Shown one piece after another: positions 8,484 through 19,983 of a DNA stretch of 26,235 bases. Origin of the DNA: Phallusia fumigata (Eukaryota > Chordata > Ascidiacea > Phlebobranchia > Ascidiidae); the NCBI GenBank assembly GCA_008931825.1, contig QXVZ01010901.1, forward strand, positions 1 through 26,235, in the 5' to 3' direction. Numbering within the stretch: position 1 is the first letter of the stretch; each line of letters opens with the position of its first letter. Both the position numbers and the translations under genes were made by a program. Below the pieces are notes generated by a model, which worked only from the letters and a program-made list of their open reading frames with translations, made no database searches and was not told the origin of the DNA.

Positions 8484-9780
8484 CTAACCGGACCTCGCAA
8501 AACTCCTTGCTAACTAACGAGGAGCTTAGCGCACAATGTGCGAAAAATGTTCGCATCCCCATCTCTGCAATTGGAACTAGGACATATGACTTGCAAATTT
8601 GTAACCTCTTTTAAGTAAAGACATTTTAAGTTGTCCTGTCTGACAAACTCATACTTTATCAGAATTATTATATCACGGGCAGCCAGCTAATTACTGGCAC
8701 TTTACCCGTACGTTATTTTACACATATTACCGATACATATAACATTGATTGCAGGTGCTAACACAACTAATGTCTTTCTATTGTGTTCTTCTTTAAGCAT
8801 TAATATCACTTACTGAAACCTTCTCAGTTCACCCACTTATCAAACGTCACCAAAGAAAATAAATGTTACTAGACAATTGCACAGAACAGTGTATACATCA
8901 GACTCGACAAAATCCTGTATCCTACGCATGCCTTGGCCTTTTGGTCGGAACCATTGTTGTTGGTTGTGCAACAGTGGCAAGCTTAAGAAACGTGATTGAA
9001 AGTACTTCCAAAGTTCAACAGGTAGTTACCCATCTATTTCCACCTTTTCACCCAATAATTTGAACTTCTAACCTTGCAGCTTCCACCTTGTAGATCAGAT
9101 GTGTCTGACTCATGGGTCGGCAACACCTGGCACGCGGGCCACAGTTGGCACACGAGGTGAATATTCAGGGCACGTCAAGTGACTTACGAGTTCATATTCT
9201 CGACCTTTTTTTATTGTTAGTGCAATACAACTGCAGCTACGGGTAACGATTAGCACACTAAACGCAAAAGCATTAAGATGTGACGTCATCAACTCGGCAC
9301 ACGAAGTCATTATCATTTTCGCATAATTGTAAACTGACACACTGCGTTCAAAAGATCCGTGGTATATATGTTACATGTCTACGGTTGTTGTTCTATTTTC
9401 CAACAAATACAAGCCATGCTTAACATAATGCACTTTGATGCACGATCACTGTGTGTAGGTGTTACATTGATGGAGGAAACTTCCTGTTATTCTGATACAT
9501 GGCCTATGTAGCGATATTAGTTTTCTATGACGTCTAATGTGCGACACAAATTATTACAGTTGTCTAATGTATCCAGTCAGTTTTCTTTTACTGTGTAGAT
9601 ACGGAAATTACTTTAAGGACAACTTATTCTTTAAAACCTATACTTCAAAGCTGTAATACAATTTCGTGATTTTATTTTTAAATTTCCAGATATGTGTGGT
9701 GTTGTTAGGATATTGAGGTGCTAGAACTTCAAGTAAATAAATCGGCAGAAGCGTCAGTGGCTACCAAAATACTACCAAAA
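8484..9780. other. Orphan 5' flank (gene C/B type) and spacer
   Basis: About 8560-9620 is paralogous to the 5' flank of gene C (about 18001-18957), with the same TCAGACAG box, GCATGC palindrome and TTGTGCAACAGTGGCAAGCT block. The receptor gene it should precede, which would lie to the left on the minus strand, is absent. A 66-codon open frame at 8863-9063 lies in this conserved block but its frame is not kept in the other copies. Around 9111-9190, GGGTCGGCAACACCTGGCAC resembles the end of non-autonomous hAT elements, with degraded copies at about 18485 and 20238. Confidence 0.6.
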
Positions 9781-10100
9781 ATACCTGAATATGTGGCAGA
9801 TTGAAGTTTACAATGCAAGTTTTGTGATTTTTTATTGTTAATTCATCTGTTAAAAATGCCAGAAACATAATGCGACAATAAGTTGAAATGCATCAGAAAA
9901 AGGTGGTATGCACAAACGTGGTATGTATATCTTAGTTCGTTCACTGTATTTGTTATGCACCCCCATAATTTGAAAAAAAACAACCAACTTTTGCCTTATG
10001 ACCATTTTGTCAGTGAAAAAACAACAACAAATCTTTCAACGCGGTAAGAAATGTTTCTAGTATTTTCTTACGATTTGTCGTGTAGTTGGTGGTTCTCGTA

Positions 10101-13100
10101 TTAATTTTTGCATTTTACATTCACATACACAGATGATTTGTGGGTGATAGGAATTTCATAATTGTTGTCATCTCCTGTATTTTGGTCCCCTGCTTTCGAA
10201 TGAGTTCCTGACTTAACTGTGTTGTTTTCCTGATTGGCAACATTGACGTACGTCGCTGCCTCTTTTGGGTTGGAACTTGCTTGTCGAGTAATCTTGAGTT
10301 CATCTGCAAAAAAATCTTACATTAGTTGGGAAAAGCTGAAAGTTATAGCAGTATTGTTTGTGCGTTAATTGCGCAATCTCACCAATTTCTGCATATTCAG
10401 CATCCAGCGTATCTTTCGCTTCAGTCTTGGTGCTGTAAAACAACGGAAATGTAGCTAAAACCTTGTAAATTTTGTTGTTGTAAGTATTACCTAATGCGTT
10501 TGCGGCAGTAAAGAAATGAAGCAAATACAATTACACCGACGACAAAACCAACAACGGAACCAATTACAGCTGCAAGCAATGAGTCACTGTCTTCATCTGT
10601 AAATACAACGCTCATTAGTTATTTTTATTCAAACGAAAATAATTATTAAGTTAACACACCATGTCAGGAATCTTCGAAAAAGTTGTTTGTTTCTAACAGT
10701 AAATTTTTCGCATTGCCTCTTGATTTTATCATCTTGCTAGGATCAATTACCTTAAAGAACGACTTGCGCGTAATTATAATGTATCATGAAGTTTTACCAC
10801 GTGTTTCGGTTAGGATAGTCGTAGAAGTTTAACAGTATTCTGGTTTCGAAAAAGAACTGACAATAATTTTTAACTGTGTATAAAATGTCGGCATAAAAGT
10901 GCACCAATCTTATGTTACTTTGCATAGGTTTTGTTGTAATGTAAATACCTCGACGTGTAGATGCTTCTTCCGGATATGTGGTTGCTGTTCAATTGTAAAA
11001 ATGTGATAAAGCCACGTAATTGTTTGAGCTAAATGTTAACCTACAATCAACACAGGACACTTCACAAGTAAATTTCTAAATAAAAAAACTAATTTAAACG
11101 TATACTTATGTGAAAAGTTGGACTAGAATAAAATCATTTTTATTATTTTTGCTACAAATTATTTTGCCATGTTTTATTTCAGTTACTGATTATTTGTTCG
11201 CAACTGATATCATCGGATAACACATTACCTTGCGATTGGAGACTTATTGCTGAGTCATGAAACGTCACAGTCGTTGTGGGTGACTCAGTGGTTTGGGAAG
11301 TTGCACTTGTTTTTCGAGCAGTGGTTTTAGAAACAGTTGAAGTGGTTAAAGGAGTGGTTGCTGAATAAAGTTAAACATTATCTGTTTGTAGACTAATGTT
11401 TGGCAGCGGCTAAAGTTTCGTTTGATCACAGCCTAAAACATAGAGGTATAATGACAGACCGTCAGGAACTTTGAAATATTAATTCGCATAAAATGGATAT
11501 TTGCAGTGTAGTTTTGATGATGATGTGAAAGGTAAATATATTACAATTACTTTTGCGGTTTTATTGCCTCTGAACGACTTTGTATTGCCCGTTTATTGCG
11601 GTTTTATGACGTTTATAATTTTAATCGCATTATTGTTTGGCATCATGGGCGCAAGAGTAGCACTTGTATTTTCGAATTATTAATGCCAACTTTAATGTAG
11701 CTGTAAATTTTCCGCGCCCAAATACCAGCATGTCAAAAGATATTCAATGATTTGTTTGTTTGCAGGGGCGTGCAAAACGCTTTTTAGTATAGGAGCTCTT
11801 GGTCTAGGTGCACCATGCGCACATTTTTCCATCTGCACCTTTTGCGCACATTTTCCGCGCGCACATTTTTTCCACTGCACATTTCACGCACACTGTGCGA
11901 AAAAAATTCGAATCCCCGTCTCCGCTTGGAGATGCGTACATAAGACACTGTTTACAAAATTGCCCTTGTTTGGAGCCCGAGATACAAGGATCATTATTCT
12001 TACTTGGCAAAACTCTCTGACAAATATATCCTGACGTAGTCGAACATGAAATATCACTCCACTTGTAATCTTTTCCCCAGCATCCCATTCTCACACAATC
12101 CTCTTTTCCCCCACTGTCATTTGGTTCTCCTGGTCTCCACTGTGTCTGTGTATCATCAACATTCGTCCCATCTGTCCATTGAAGAAGCTTGTTTGTAGTT
12201 TGGTTTCTCCTTGCACCGATAAAGGACTCTGAACAACCTGAATAAAACCAAAAAGTTAGAATTTAGCTAGTCCAGTTAGGATTATCATTTTAACTGTCCA
12301 AAAAAAGTATTACGAAAGTTGCATCAAATCCGCTATGACGGTGCGGAAAATGAATTGTTTGTTTTCACTGTTGGACAAGCACAGCGAATTTTTATCACAT
12401 TATGAAACGCTACTGTGCCATAAAACACGTTATAACGACAAGTTTAGTCCAGCAAAATAATATCAGAACTTTTGCCTGCCATCTGCATTTCATATAGGGG
12501 GAATAAAAATAAAATCTAATTTTCAACTTCCAGTAAACTTCAGTTAATCCGGAGTCAAATGGAACTGTCCGGATTGGTCGAGAATGCGTTTTAACGGAAG
12601 ACGTTTGTTTCAAGCCTGACGTGATCTAGATAGTGATTGATCGAAAAAAACGTAATTTAACTCATTTCCGTTCCATTGATGATAGAATTAATTAAAATTA
12701 AAAGTAATTTATTGATACAGTGCAACCTTACGCACTGAATACCCAAGAAGGATTTAGCGACAAACATGACAAATGACTGTTACGTCACACGCGCAGTAAT
12801 ACCAGCGGTTAGTCAGCCGAATAACTGCGGTATAATGTTGTAGACATTGGAGCACAATCCAGTGAAGCAAGTGATCAACAGTAGGTGGATGTTTTAAATA
12901 AACATGCGAATGCAACATGGTTTAGCGTACGAATTCGCCAAGGTAAAGTGAAAAATCCAGATTAGGAGATGTAAATGAAACCATTATTTTCCGGATAAGG
13001 CAAAGAATGGATTAACCGAAGTGTTTTCACATGAACAACTTAAATGATATTAAAAATCATTTGTACCCCAAGTTTCTTTGGAATAAAAGTTTACTGCATT

Positions 13101-13410
13101 ATCAAAAATTAACTAGGATAATGTTTTGTTGAGGGATTTGTATCATGCACTGTTTCATATCCATTTTTGTTACGTACTAAAAATCTTATGTAGACTTGCC
13201 TATAATATTTTCAACAAGAAAGTTGTGGAGTTCAGTTGTCTTCACATTTGCCACTGAAGCACTTTTTTTAGTACATTCGGTTTCAGCTTGGTCATACGAA
13301 TTAACAAATGGCGTGTTAACAATAAGAAATTCATGTCCTTAAAACTGAAGCCAGGTTTGGGAATTTGTGACCTGGGCTAACACTATTACCATAAACATTA
13401 TAGCTACCAT
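10101..13410 (-). pseudogene. G3: tail-1 C-type lectin receptor with a nonsense codon in exon 1
   Basis: Exons 13410-13200, 12237-12004, 11360-11229, 10596-10491, 10432-10383 and 10303-10101 mirror G1 and would give 311 aa. Codon 24 is TAA (13339-13341) where G1 has CAA, just after the signal peptide and TWLQF. An in-frame ATG at 13416 adds two residues but does not rescue it. The intron 1 donor is GC (AG|GCAAGT), a known functional minority class. All other exons are open: EPN is kept, WND is WSD, the stalk is about 44 residues, the TM exon ends in CRKR, and the tail keeps EYAEI, TYVNV, NYEIP and VYVNV. One point mutation in an otherwise clean gene suggests a recent null allele, a very young pseudogene, or a base-call error. 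Confidence 0.82.
11815..11930. repeat. Short imperfect repeats rich in GCGCACATTTT in G3 intron 2
   Basis: Several tandem, imperfect copies of a GCGCACATTTTTCC-like unit are followed by TGTGCGAAAAAAATTCG and AATCCCCGTCTCC. The second part also occurs in G1 intron 2 (about 1960-2010) and, degraded, at about 8530-8570. TTCGAATCCCC is reminiscent of a tRNA B box. The function is unknown; it may be a short interspersed element. Confidence 0.45.
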
Positions 13411-13460
13411 TTTCATGCGGAACTTACGACTGAAACAAAATCAAAACAATTTTATATCTA

Positions 13461-13615
13461 GCGTACTTTCTTTCATCACATCCGGTTTTAGCTTCGGCAT
13501 AGGATTTAGCGAATGGCGAGTAAACATTGAGATATTCATGTCCACGAAAAGATAGACACGTTTCTGCGCCATAAATTAGCACAATGAAAACGACAAAAAT
13601 TCCTGTGAGTTTCAT
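13461..13615 (-). pseudogene. Duplicated CRD1 exon fragment (CRD1b) upstream of G3
   Basis: Open from an ATG at 13615 (MKLTGIFVVFIVLIYGAE, then CLSFRGHEYLNV and KSYAEAKTGC) to ERKYA, where lectin homology ends at the same place as in the G1 copy. There is no credible donor in phase 1. The typical TW after the signal peptide is TC here. This is the less damaged of the two paralogous fragments. Confidence 0.7.
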
Positions 13616-14902
13616 TCCGATCAACATAATAAATAGTATTGCATGTAACATCTTGCACTACCCCGCGAATATTGTTTTTACATTCTACATTGTATCGATA
13701 GCGACCCGGTTTAACCAACTTTTACAGTGGAAATACCGAATCAACTAAACACGACCAAGAAGAAAAATACTTTCTGCTTTATATTGGTTTTCCGCGTGTA
13801 TTCTCCGGCCTTTCATCTATGATACATGTCTGAAGAGAATAACAAGTCACTAATCTTTAGTCCGCTAACTAAACGCTTTTATCAAAACACACAGTATCCC
13901 ACTATGCTGGTACATCGTCATTCTTGCAAAGGAAACTTACTGTTATTTTAATATATGACGTCGGTGGTTTTAATGCTGTCGAATGTGCAACAAGCAATCC
14001 CCGAAATCCCGAATGCCTCCGTTGTAGGTAATTTTTGAATTTGTATTGTTTTCACATTTGGCGTTGTTGTATTGTTTGAAGCACACATGGTTACAACGTT
14101 TAAAAATGATTTAACAGACGAGAATGTCAAGTTGATGTCATTAAAACACTTATGCTTAAAATTACAAAATTTATCGAATCTATTTCTCAGACGTCTAAAC
14201 CAGACTGGTAAGCAACTACTTTGTATTACTCAAAAGTTTTGAAAAACCTAGTTTGTCCTTTTTCTGCTACACTGGTCTACCTTTTTCTTTCTAATCTGGT
14301 ACAAATTTCTGGTAAATGTTTCGCGGTCTGATGAAACAACCTTATAAAAACACGGAGTTAGACAAACTAGCAAATATACCCATATACTTTCGCAAGAACA
14401 CAAACGTAACATCATGAAATCACACCGAACAAGGCATATGATTTTTTTATCTACAAAAGCGTTTAATGAATGGGGGCAGAAAGCAAGACTTTCCTGATCA
14501 TTGTCAAACCAAAAAACTTAAGCGGCATTGCTGGAGCCCAGTGACCCCAATGGTTTAACCAAAATTGTGGCACTTCATTTACTTTAAGATTATTTGTATT
14601 GTTTCACCTCTTCTATGTATAGACTGCGACCTTCCGTTCAACCAAGAGTAACAACAGTTCAGTCATATAAGATAATATACGACAGCGCAGAATCAAGCAT
14701 CATTAGTTTGTGTACGTCACCGTTTTTCCTCATGAAGAGCAATGTTGTTATTTCTTAGCTGCTGACATATGTACAATCCAATCGTGCATGAGATTGCACT
14801 AGTGTTATACTCTTTGACAAAATTCTTTGATTCAATGTCTAGCGTTGTAGTTTTTGTTTTAAACCAATCAATTAATTTATAGATTTGGGATAGTTTTAGT
14901 TT
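13616..14902. other. Spacer: 5' flank of G3 and 3' flank of gene C
   Basis: Paralogue of 3639-5182 with about 280 bp deleted near 14195. It includes the second CRD1c-like remnant at 13941-14075. No other gene was found, and no clear AATAAA near the gene C stop. Confidence 0.6.
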
Positions 14903-17900
14903 CTATTTCTTCTTCACGACAGCGTAAACCTCATTTTGACCTCCAACAGAATTTGGTTCAAACTGGAGATTGTCAGTTTGAGGCTGGATTTCTTTCTCCT
15001 TCTTATCCACTACGGCGTACAGATCTTGGCCCTCTATGTTTTCTGCTTGGTGACTTTGTTGATTTTCCGCCATCTGGTATTTGTAATCATTCGGAATTTC
15101 GGCATCTTCTACTGTAGCATACATTGCTGCTTCGTTTTGGTTTACAATGCTACCATAAGCTACGTTGTAAACAGAGCCATAAGCTTGTGATGATGTTTGG
15201 TCCTCGGTTGTGTTGGAAGCATTCCCAGCCTTCGCATTGCTGTTTCCACTTTGTTTGTTTCTGTTAGTTGTTTCATTCCCTGGTGCTGCGTTTGCAGTGG
15301 AACCGGGTTGGCTGTTGCGCTTGGTTTCATCTTTAACAAAAATAATATCACACTTAAGTCCACTGTAGACTTAAATCGCATTACCGCAGAAACGAAATCT
15401 ATTTTAATGCAAATTTGAAATTCAAAAAGTTCCTTTTTTTGCTTACAATTCGAATTTGGATTTTCTAAGTTCTGTAGCTATGGTTAAAATGAACAACGTT
15501 TACAAATAAATGAAAATAGCTTTCCTGACAAATATAAGTGCAAACCGCAGGGCCGGATTAAGCCAGGCAGTAAGTATTTAAGGCTATGACGCCGTTCACA
15601 ATGACCTGACGCTAGTGACTAGATAGTGGGTCGTGTGGCGAGCCAACGAGCTTATCAGATGGGGTGTAAGTACCCACCGACCAATGTTAAAAAAATGGTT
15701 CCCATCAAAGGCATTTTAAAGCGTGTGGAGGAAAGGAATGCATGGTAATTATATTAAAGTTGAATTTTTATTTAAGCTAAATACTCTCTTTTGCCACCTC
15801 CCCTCTTCTCTATCTGCCCCTAGGAGTTAGGAGTGCTTATTTCGCTTAATAAACTAAGGCAGAGGAGTGGATGCGTGACAGAAGCACCCGGGTCTGCCTA
15901 CGGGATCACAGGAAACGTTCCGTGAAACCGCGCTGGTGTTTCCGTATAAGCGGGTTTCATTTGGCCAGCAGAGCCTGCGGGTTTGACCACCATTCTATGC
16001 AACCGGCTTTACCCTGTCAGTTTGTGCGGTCGGTTGCGATCCTGGCCATGACGCTTCAACCATCTTTCAAAACAGGACACTTGACTCGATAACCAATGAG
16101 TTTTTCAGTGTCCTTGATGTTTTATGAAACCTAACGACGACGAATTAATAAAGTGACAATGCAAATAACTTTGACTTGACTTGAATGGTTAATTCTGTCT
16201 TGGTCATCATTTGCGTTTTCGTTTCAATGTCAAAAGGAATGAATTCAACTTGAAATCGTGAATTTATGAATTTAAAACTCGGCAAATATTTGTGTAACCA
16301 ACTTACCGATTTCTGCATATTCCTGTTCCACGTCTTTAGTTCTGCAAATCACAAACGTCATGAGTAATCAGCAAAATCATTTCTTCACATTTCATACCTT
16401 CTGCGTTTACGATAGAGAAGAAAAGTCACAAGTCCTGACGCAATGATGACGCATCCAATGACGGAAGCAATCACAGCAACCAGCAACGTGTTACTTCCTT
16501 GTTCTGTAACAGCAGTTAACTTTTATAAAGCTCATTACCTACTATGCATGTATCATCTGTTACAATCACTTATGTTACATTTGTTCTGCAACAGTTGTTG
16601 TAATTAGCTATGTTTTGTCCAGACAGTCCTGTAGATGTTGTCTGTAGATTTAGTTAGATTTGACAACCAGCGCTTTTCGTCATGTTAAATATTGGATAAG
16701 GCGTTTAATTGAACCAGACTTACTCTACCTGATTTTGGTTTGGTTACGCTGTAAATACCTCGTCGTGTGGATGCTTTTGTTTACACTTAATATCATTATT
16801 AACACATTACCGTTGGATTGGAGATTTATTGTTGAGTCATGAAACGTCACAGTCGTTGTGGGTGACTCAGTATTTTGGGAAATTGTGCTTGTAGTTTTTC
16901 GAGCTGTTGTTGTAGAAGTTGGTTTGGCAGTAGAAGCATTTGTGGTAGTTGGTGTAGTGGTTGCTGAATAAAGTTAGATTTTAAAATACATGGTGCAGGG
17001 CACTTGATATTGAATTGTCGTATTTGTATTGCGTAGTTTAACCTGATTTAAATATGCGATTCTTTGTCAAAAAAACAAAACTTTGCATTAATGGTTTAAA
17101 CATTTTTCCATGAAACGCAAAGTGATGTTTTACTACACGTTGTTTACTTAATCACAGTTAGGCCTACACCTACTTGGAAGGTTTCTTTGACAAATGTATC
17201 TGGAAGAAGATGAACATAAAACGTCATTCCACCAGAACTTATCCCAACTTTCGCTGTAACTTCCCATTATCACACACTTTTCATTTTCGTTATTCGGTTC
17301 TCCGTTCTTCCACTTAGAATATGTTTCATTAACACTTGTTCCATCTGTCCATTGAAACTTGTGTGTGGTTGGATTTCTTGTTGCACCGATGTAAAACGAA
17401 AACGGCTCTTCTACATAATATTTTAATGATAAATTTATGCATGTCTAAATGAAACATTGATCTCTCAAATTTTGAGATTTCACTAACTCGCTCTAACTTT
17501 TTTTTGCTACACGGGATAATTTTTAATAATTTACAGCATTGGGTGCTAAAACATTTGTAGCACACGTTTTTTACAAATTATACTTTCAGCATGATGCAAA
17601 AAATTATAGCGGTGTACTAACAGGAAACTTGCAGATGTTATGTGTGTAAACTTGAGGCATTCAATTAAAAAGAGATTAATTAATTGAAAACCTATTTTAC
17701 ATTTTGTCACTTGCTCAACAAAACCTCACTTCTCAAAGTTTTAAAACTGTCCAATAAAAAATCGCGAAGTTTCTTAGTTTTAACATTTGCCACTGTAGCT
17801 TGTCTTGCTGCACATCCCTCTTCAGCTTGGGTGTATGAATTGACAGACGTGTATTCGATGTAATATTCATGTCCTCCAAACTGATGCCAGGTTTGGGAGC

Positions 17901-17949
17901 ACACATGTTGAGCAAACAAAATTAAACTAAACGCAAATAATTTTATCAT
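14903..17949 (-). CDS. Gene C: type I C-type lectin receptor with tail-2
   Basis: Six exons: 17949-17730, 17410-17174, 16963-16811, 16503-16398, 16341-16307 and 15330-14903, giving 392 aa with every junction in frame and canonical. Signal peptide MIKLFAFSLILFAQ leads into TWHQFGGHEYY, EEGCAARQ and NVKT. CRD2 has YIGATRN, QWTDGT, EPNNE, CV, WWND, C and YIC. The stalk has about 51 residues rich in Thr. The TM exon ends in YRKRR. Exon 5 is short and ends QEYAEI. The tail has YGSV, YNVA, YGSI, MYATVED, YKYQM, DLYAVV and VYAVVKKK. The start at 17949 was chosen over an in-frame ATG at 18009 because it aligns with gene B and begins the signal peptide. The last intron (about 970 bp) holds two repeats. 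Together with G1 and A it is one of the three undamaged genes here. Confidence 0.87.
15545..15800. repeat. Interspersed repeat, copy 2, in gene C last intron
   Basis: Paralogue of 5986-6240. It starts with CAGGGCCGGATTAAGCC at about 15549. The hammerhead-bearing segment found next to copy 1 is absent here. Confidence 0.5.
15849..16184 (+). mobile_element. Retroelement 3' fragment with TTGAC repeats, inserted in gene C intron
   Basis: About 336 bp, visibly richer in GC than the surroundings, is present here. The paralogous site near 6280 reads straight from TGCTTATTTTGCTTA into GTGGTTAATTC. That is an empty site, so this is an insertion younger than the duplication, or a precise loss from copy 1. 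The insert ends in AATAAAGTGACAATGCAA and then TTGACTTGACTTGA, the short-repeat tail typical of many non-LTR retroelements. A 73-codon frame (15871-16092) in its GC-rich part may be a remnant of an element protein or chance. No clear target-site duplication was seen. Confidence 0.65.
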
Positions 17950-18000
17950 AGTGTCAGGTCTACAACTTGTACAAGCAAATAATGATTGCAAATGTGTAAT

Positions 18001-18957
18001 TACATTCAAGTAACTACAATCTAAGTTGTCCTGTCTGATCTAAACTAACAGCAGTTTATCAGATTGATTGTATCATGAACGGCCAACTAAATACACATGC
18101 TTTGCCCGTACGTTTTTTTACACACATTACTGACACAAATAACATTGATTGCAAGTGCTAACATCTGATTTCCTTCTATTGTGTTCTGCATTAATATCCC
18201 TCTCTGACACCTTAGTTCACCCTTTTACCAAACGTCAAGAGAATACATGTTACTAGAGCATTGCACAAGGTACATAGCACTTAACAAAATCCTGTATCCT
18301 GCGCATGCGTTGGCCTCTTGGTCGGAGTCATTGTTGTTGATTGTGCAACAGTGGCAAGCTTAAAGAAGCGTGATTAAAACTACGTACAAAGTTCTTCCGG
18401 TAATTAACCATTCACTTTCATCGCTTCACGTAGTCCCGGAACTTCTTACCTTGCAACTCCAGGGTTGTAGATCAAATTTAGTTAACTCATGCGTCGGCAG
18501 CTTCTGGCTCGTGTGGTGATTATTCATGAAACGCTAATTGATACATGAGCACCTATGTCAATGTATTTTTTGAGCTTAGATGGGGGAAGTCTTTTTTTAT
18601 TAAGGCAATGCAACTGTCGCTACGAGCAATGATTATCCCATTAAACGCAGAAACAAGATATAACGTCATCAACATGATCATTAACATTTTGACATAAAAA
18701 ATCACTCGAATATTGATACATGTCTAAGGTTGTTGTTTCAGTTTTCAACAAGACGCAAGCCATCCTTAAAATAATTTACTTTACAACACGATGACAGTGT
18801 GTAGGTGTTACATCATTGTGACGAAGGAAACTTCCTGTTATTCTGATACATGGCCTATGTAGCGAGATTATTTTTCAATGACGTCTAATGTACGACACAA
18901 ATTATTACAGTAGTCTAATGCCTCCAGTCAGTTTTCTTTTGCTGTGTAGATACGGAA
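18001..18957 (-). promoter_or_regulatory. Gene C 5' flank, family-conserved block
   Basis: The same block lies in the orphan flank (8560-9620), next to D (19984-20690) and, more diverged, upstream of B (22805-23170). Shared parts are TCAGACAG shortly upstream of the gene, a GCATGC palindrome, and TTGTGCAACAGTGGCAAGCT. Open frames inside are not conserved, so conservation is non-coding, from shared origin or regulation. Confidence 0.55.
18300..18310. promoter_or_regulatory. NRF1-like palindrome TGCGCATGCGT
   Basis: Lies about 350 bases upstream of the gene C start. It differs at one position from the core of the NRF1 site (YGCGCAYGCGC). Equivalent positions are 8924-8932 (ACGCATGCC), 20051-20060 (ACGCATGCGT) and 23015-23024 (ACGCATGCGA). 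The centre GCATGC is kept in all four while nearby bases drift. Confidence 0.35.
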
Positions 18958-19249
18958 NTGAGCTTAGATGGGGGAAGTCTTTTTTTATTAAGGCAATGCA
19001 ACTGTCGCTACGAGCAATGATTATCCCATTAAACGCAGAAACAAGATATAACGTCATCAACATGATCATTAACATTTTGACATAAAAAATCACTCGAATA
19101 TTGATACATGTCTAAGGTTGTTGTTTCAGTTTTCAACAAGACGCAAGCCATCCTTAAAATAATTTACTTTACAACACGATGACAGTGTGTAGGTGTTACA
19201 TCATTGTGACGAAGGAAACTTCCTGTTATTCTGATACATGGCCTATGTA
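18571..19249. repeat. Two identical 291-bp copies on either side of an N (18958)
   Basis: Positions 18571-18861 and 18959-19249 read as identical. The second copy starts at the first base after the N. Past them the sequences diverge into two different family spacers. Identity this high next to an N suggests a contig-overlap or haplotype artefact, or a very recent duplication, rather than an old repeat. Confidence 0.75.
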
Positions 19250-19437
19250 ACGATGTTGTTTTTCAATACTGCTTTATATGCAACAAACTATCACAGTAGT
19301 CTGGTTCGCCAATTCAGATTTTATGCGCAATATAATAATCAAAACAATCGTAAAGTAAATATTACGTTTAAATACAGCAGAAAAAATAGAAAACTTTGAA
19401 AGCGGATAGAAATGCTTTTGTATTTTCTTCAGACTTT

Positions 19438-19950
19438 TTATTGTAGTTGGTGGTTCTCGTATCCATTGTTATTTTTTACATTTACATACATAGATGTTTT
19501 GTGGGTGATAGGAATTTTATAGTTGTTGTCTTCTCTGGTATTTTGGTTCCCTGCTTTCGAATGGATTCGTGAATTACCTGCGTTGTCTTTCTGATTTGCA
19601 ACATTGACCTACGTCGCTGCCTCTTTAGATGTGGAACCTCCTTGTCGAGTAAACCTGGTTTCATCTGCCAAAAAATCTTACATCATTTGGGAAAAGTTAT
19701 AGCAGTGTTGTTTTTGCGTTGTTTGTGTAATCTTACCAATTTCTGCATATTCGGCACCCGCGTCTTTCGTTTCAGTCTTTATGCTGTTAAACAACGGAAA
19801 TATAAATAAACCTTGTAGCCTAATTTTGTTGTTGCAAGTATTACCTCATGCGTTTGCGACAGAACAGAAGTAAAGCAAATACAGCTAGACCGACGACGAA
19901 TCCAACAATAGATCCAATTACAGCTACTAGCAAAGAGTCACTTCCTTCAT
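19438..19950 (-). pseudogene. D: 3' half of a tail-1 receptor (TM, YAEI, tail), with stop at first YVNV
   Basis: Exons 19950-19845 (TM, ending CRKRM), 19783-19737 (ending EYAEI) and 19664 onward (tail) have intact splice sites and phases. The tail frame reaches TAG at 19609-19611, where G1 and G3 have TAC for the tyrosine of TYVNV. Beyond it the frame stays open with NYKIP and MYVNV to TAA at 19438. Just upstream of the TM exon, at about 19980, the DNA jumps to 5'-flank sequence, so CRD1, CRD2 and stalk are deleted. The breakpoint shares AATACATGTT with the flank copy at about 18242. Alone it has no start, but its YAEI exon accepts phase 2 and could be spliced from gene B's TM exon. Confidence 0.8.
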
Positions 19951-19983
19951 CTGTAAATATAATGGTCATTATTTTTTACTCGA

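Larger units (their letters stand above)
9790..16300. repeat. Segmental duplication, copy 2 (paralogue of 1-6365)
   Basis: Contains G3, two CRD1 fragments, spacer, and gene C's tail-2 exon and last intron. It is collinear with copy 1 at an offset of about 9.7-9.8 kb. Its left edge, near AGTTTACAATGCAAG at about 9805, matches the first bases of the window, so copy 1 may extend left of position 1. Confidence 0.88.

Noticed and set aside
8863..9063. A 66-codon plus-strand open frame with a hydrophobic stretch, in a block repeated four times
   Set aside because: The frame breaks in the copies at about 18250, 19992 and 22960; conservation is that of non-coding 5' flank.
11747..12094. Open frames on both strands across the end of G3 CRD2
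   Set aside because: The minus frame is CRD2 running past its donor into intron; the plus frame is its shadow.
14328..14334. A second CTGATGA, as in a hammerhead core
   Set aside because: It runs directly into AAAC with no stem II, and the paralogous site near 4608 reads CTGACGA.
15871..16092. 73-codon open frame as a host gene
   Set aside because: Lies entirely in the retroelement insertion, with no homologue I recognise and no intron signals.
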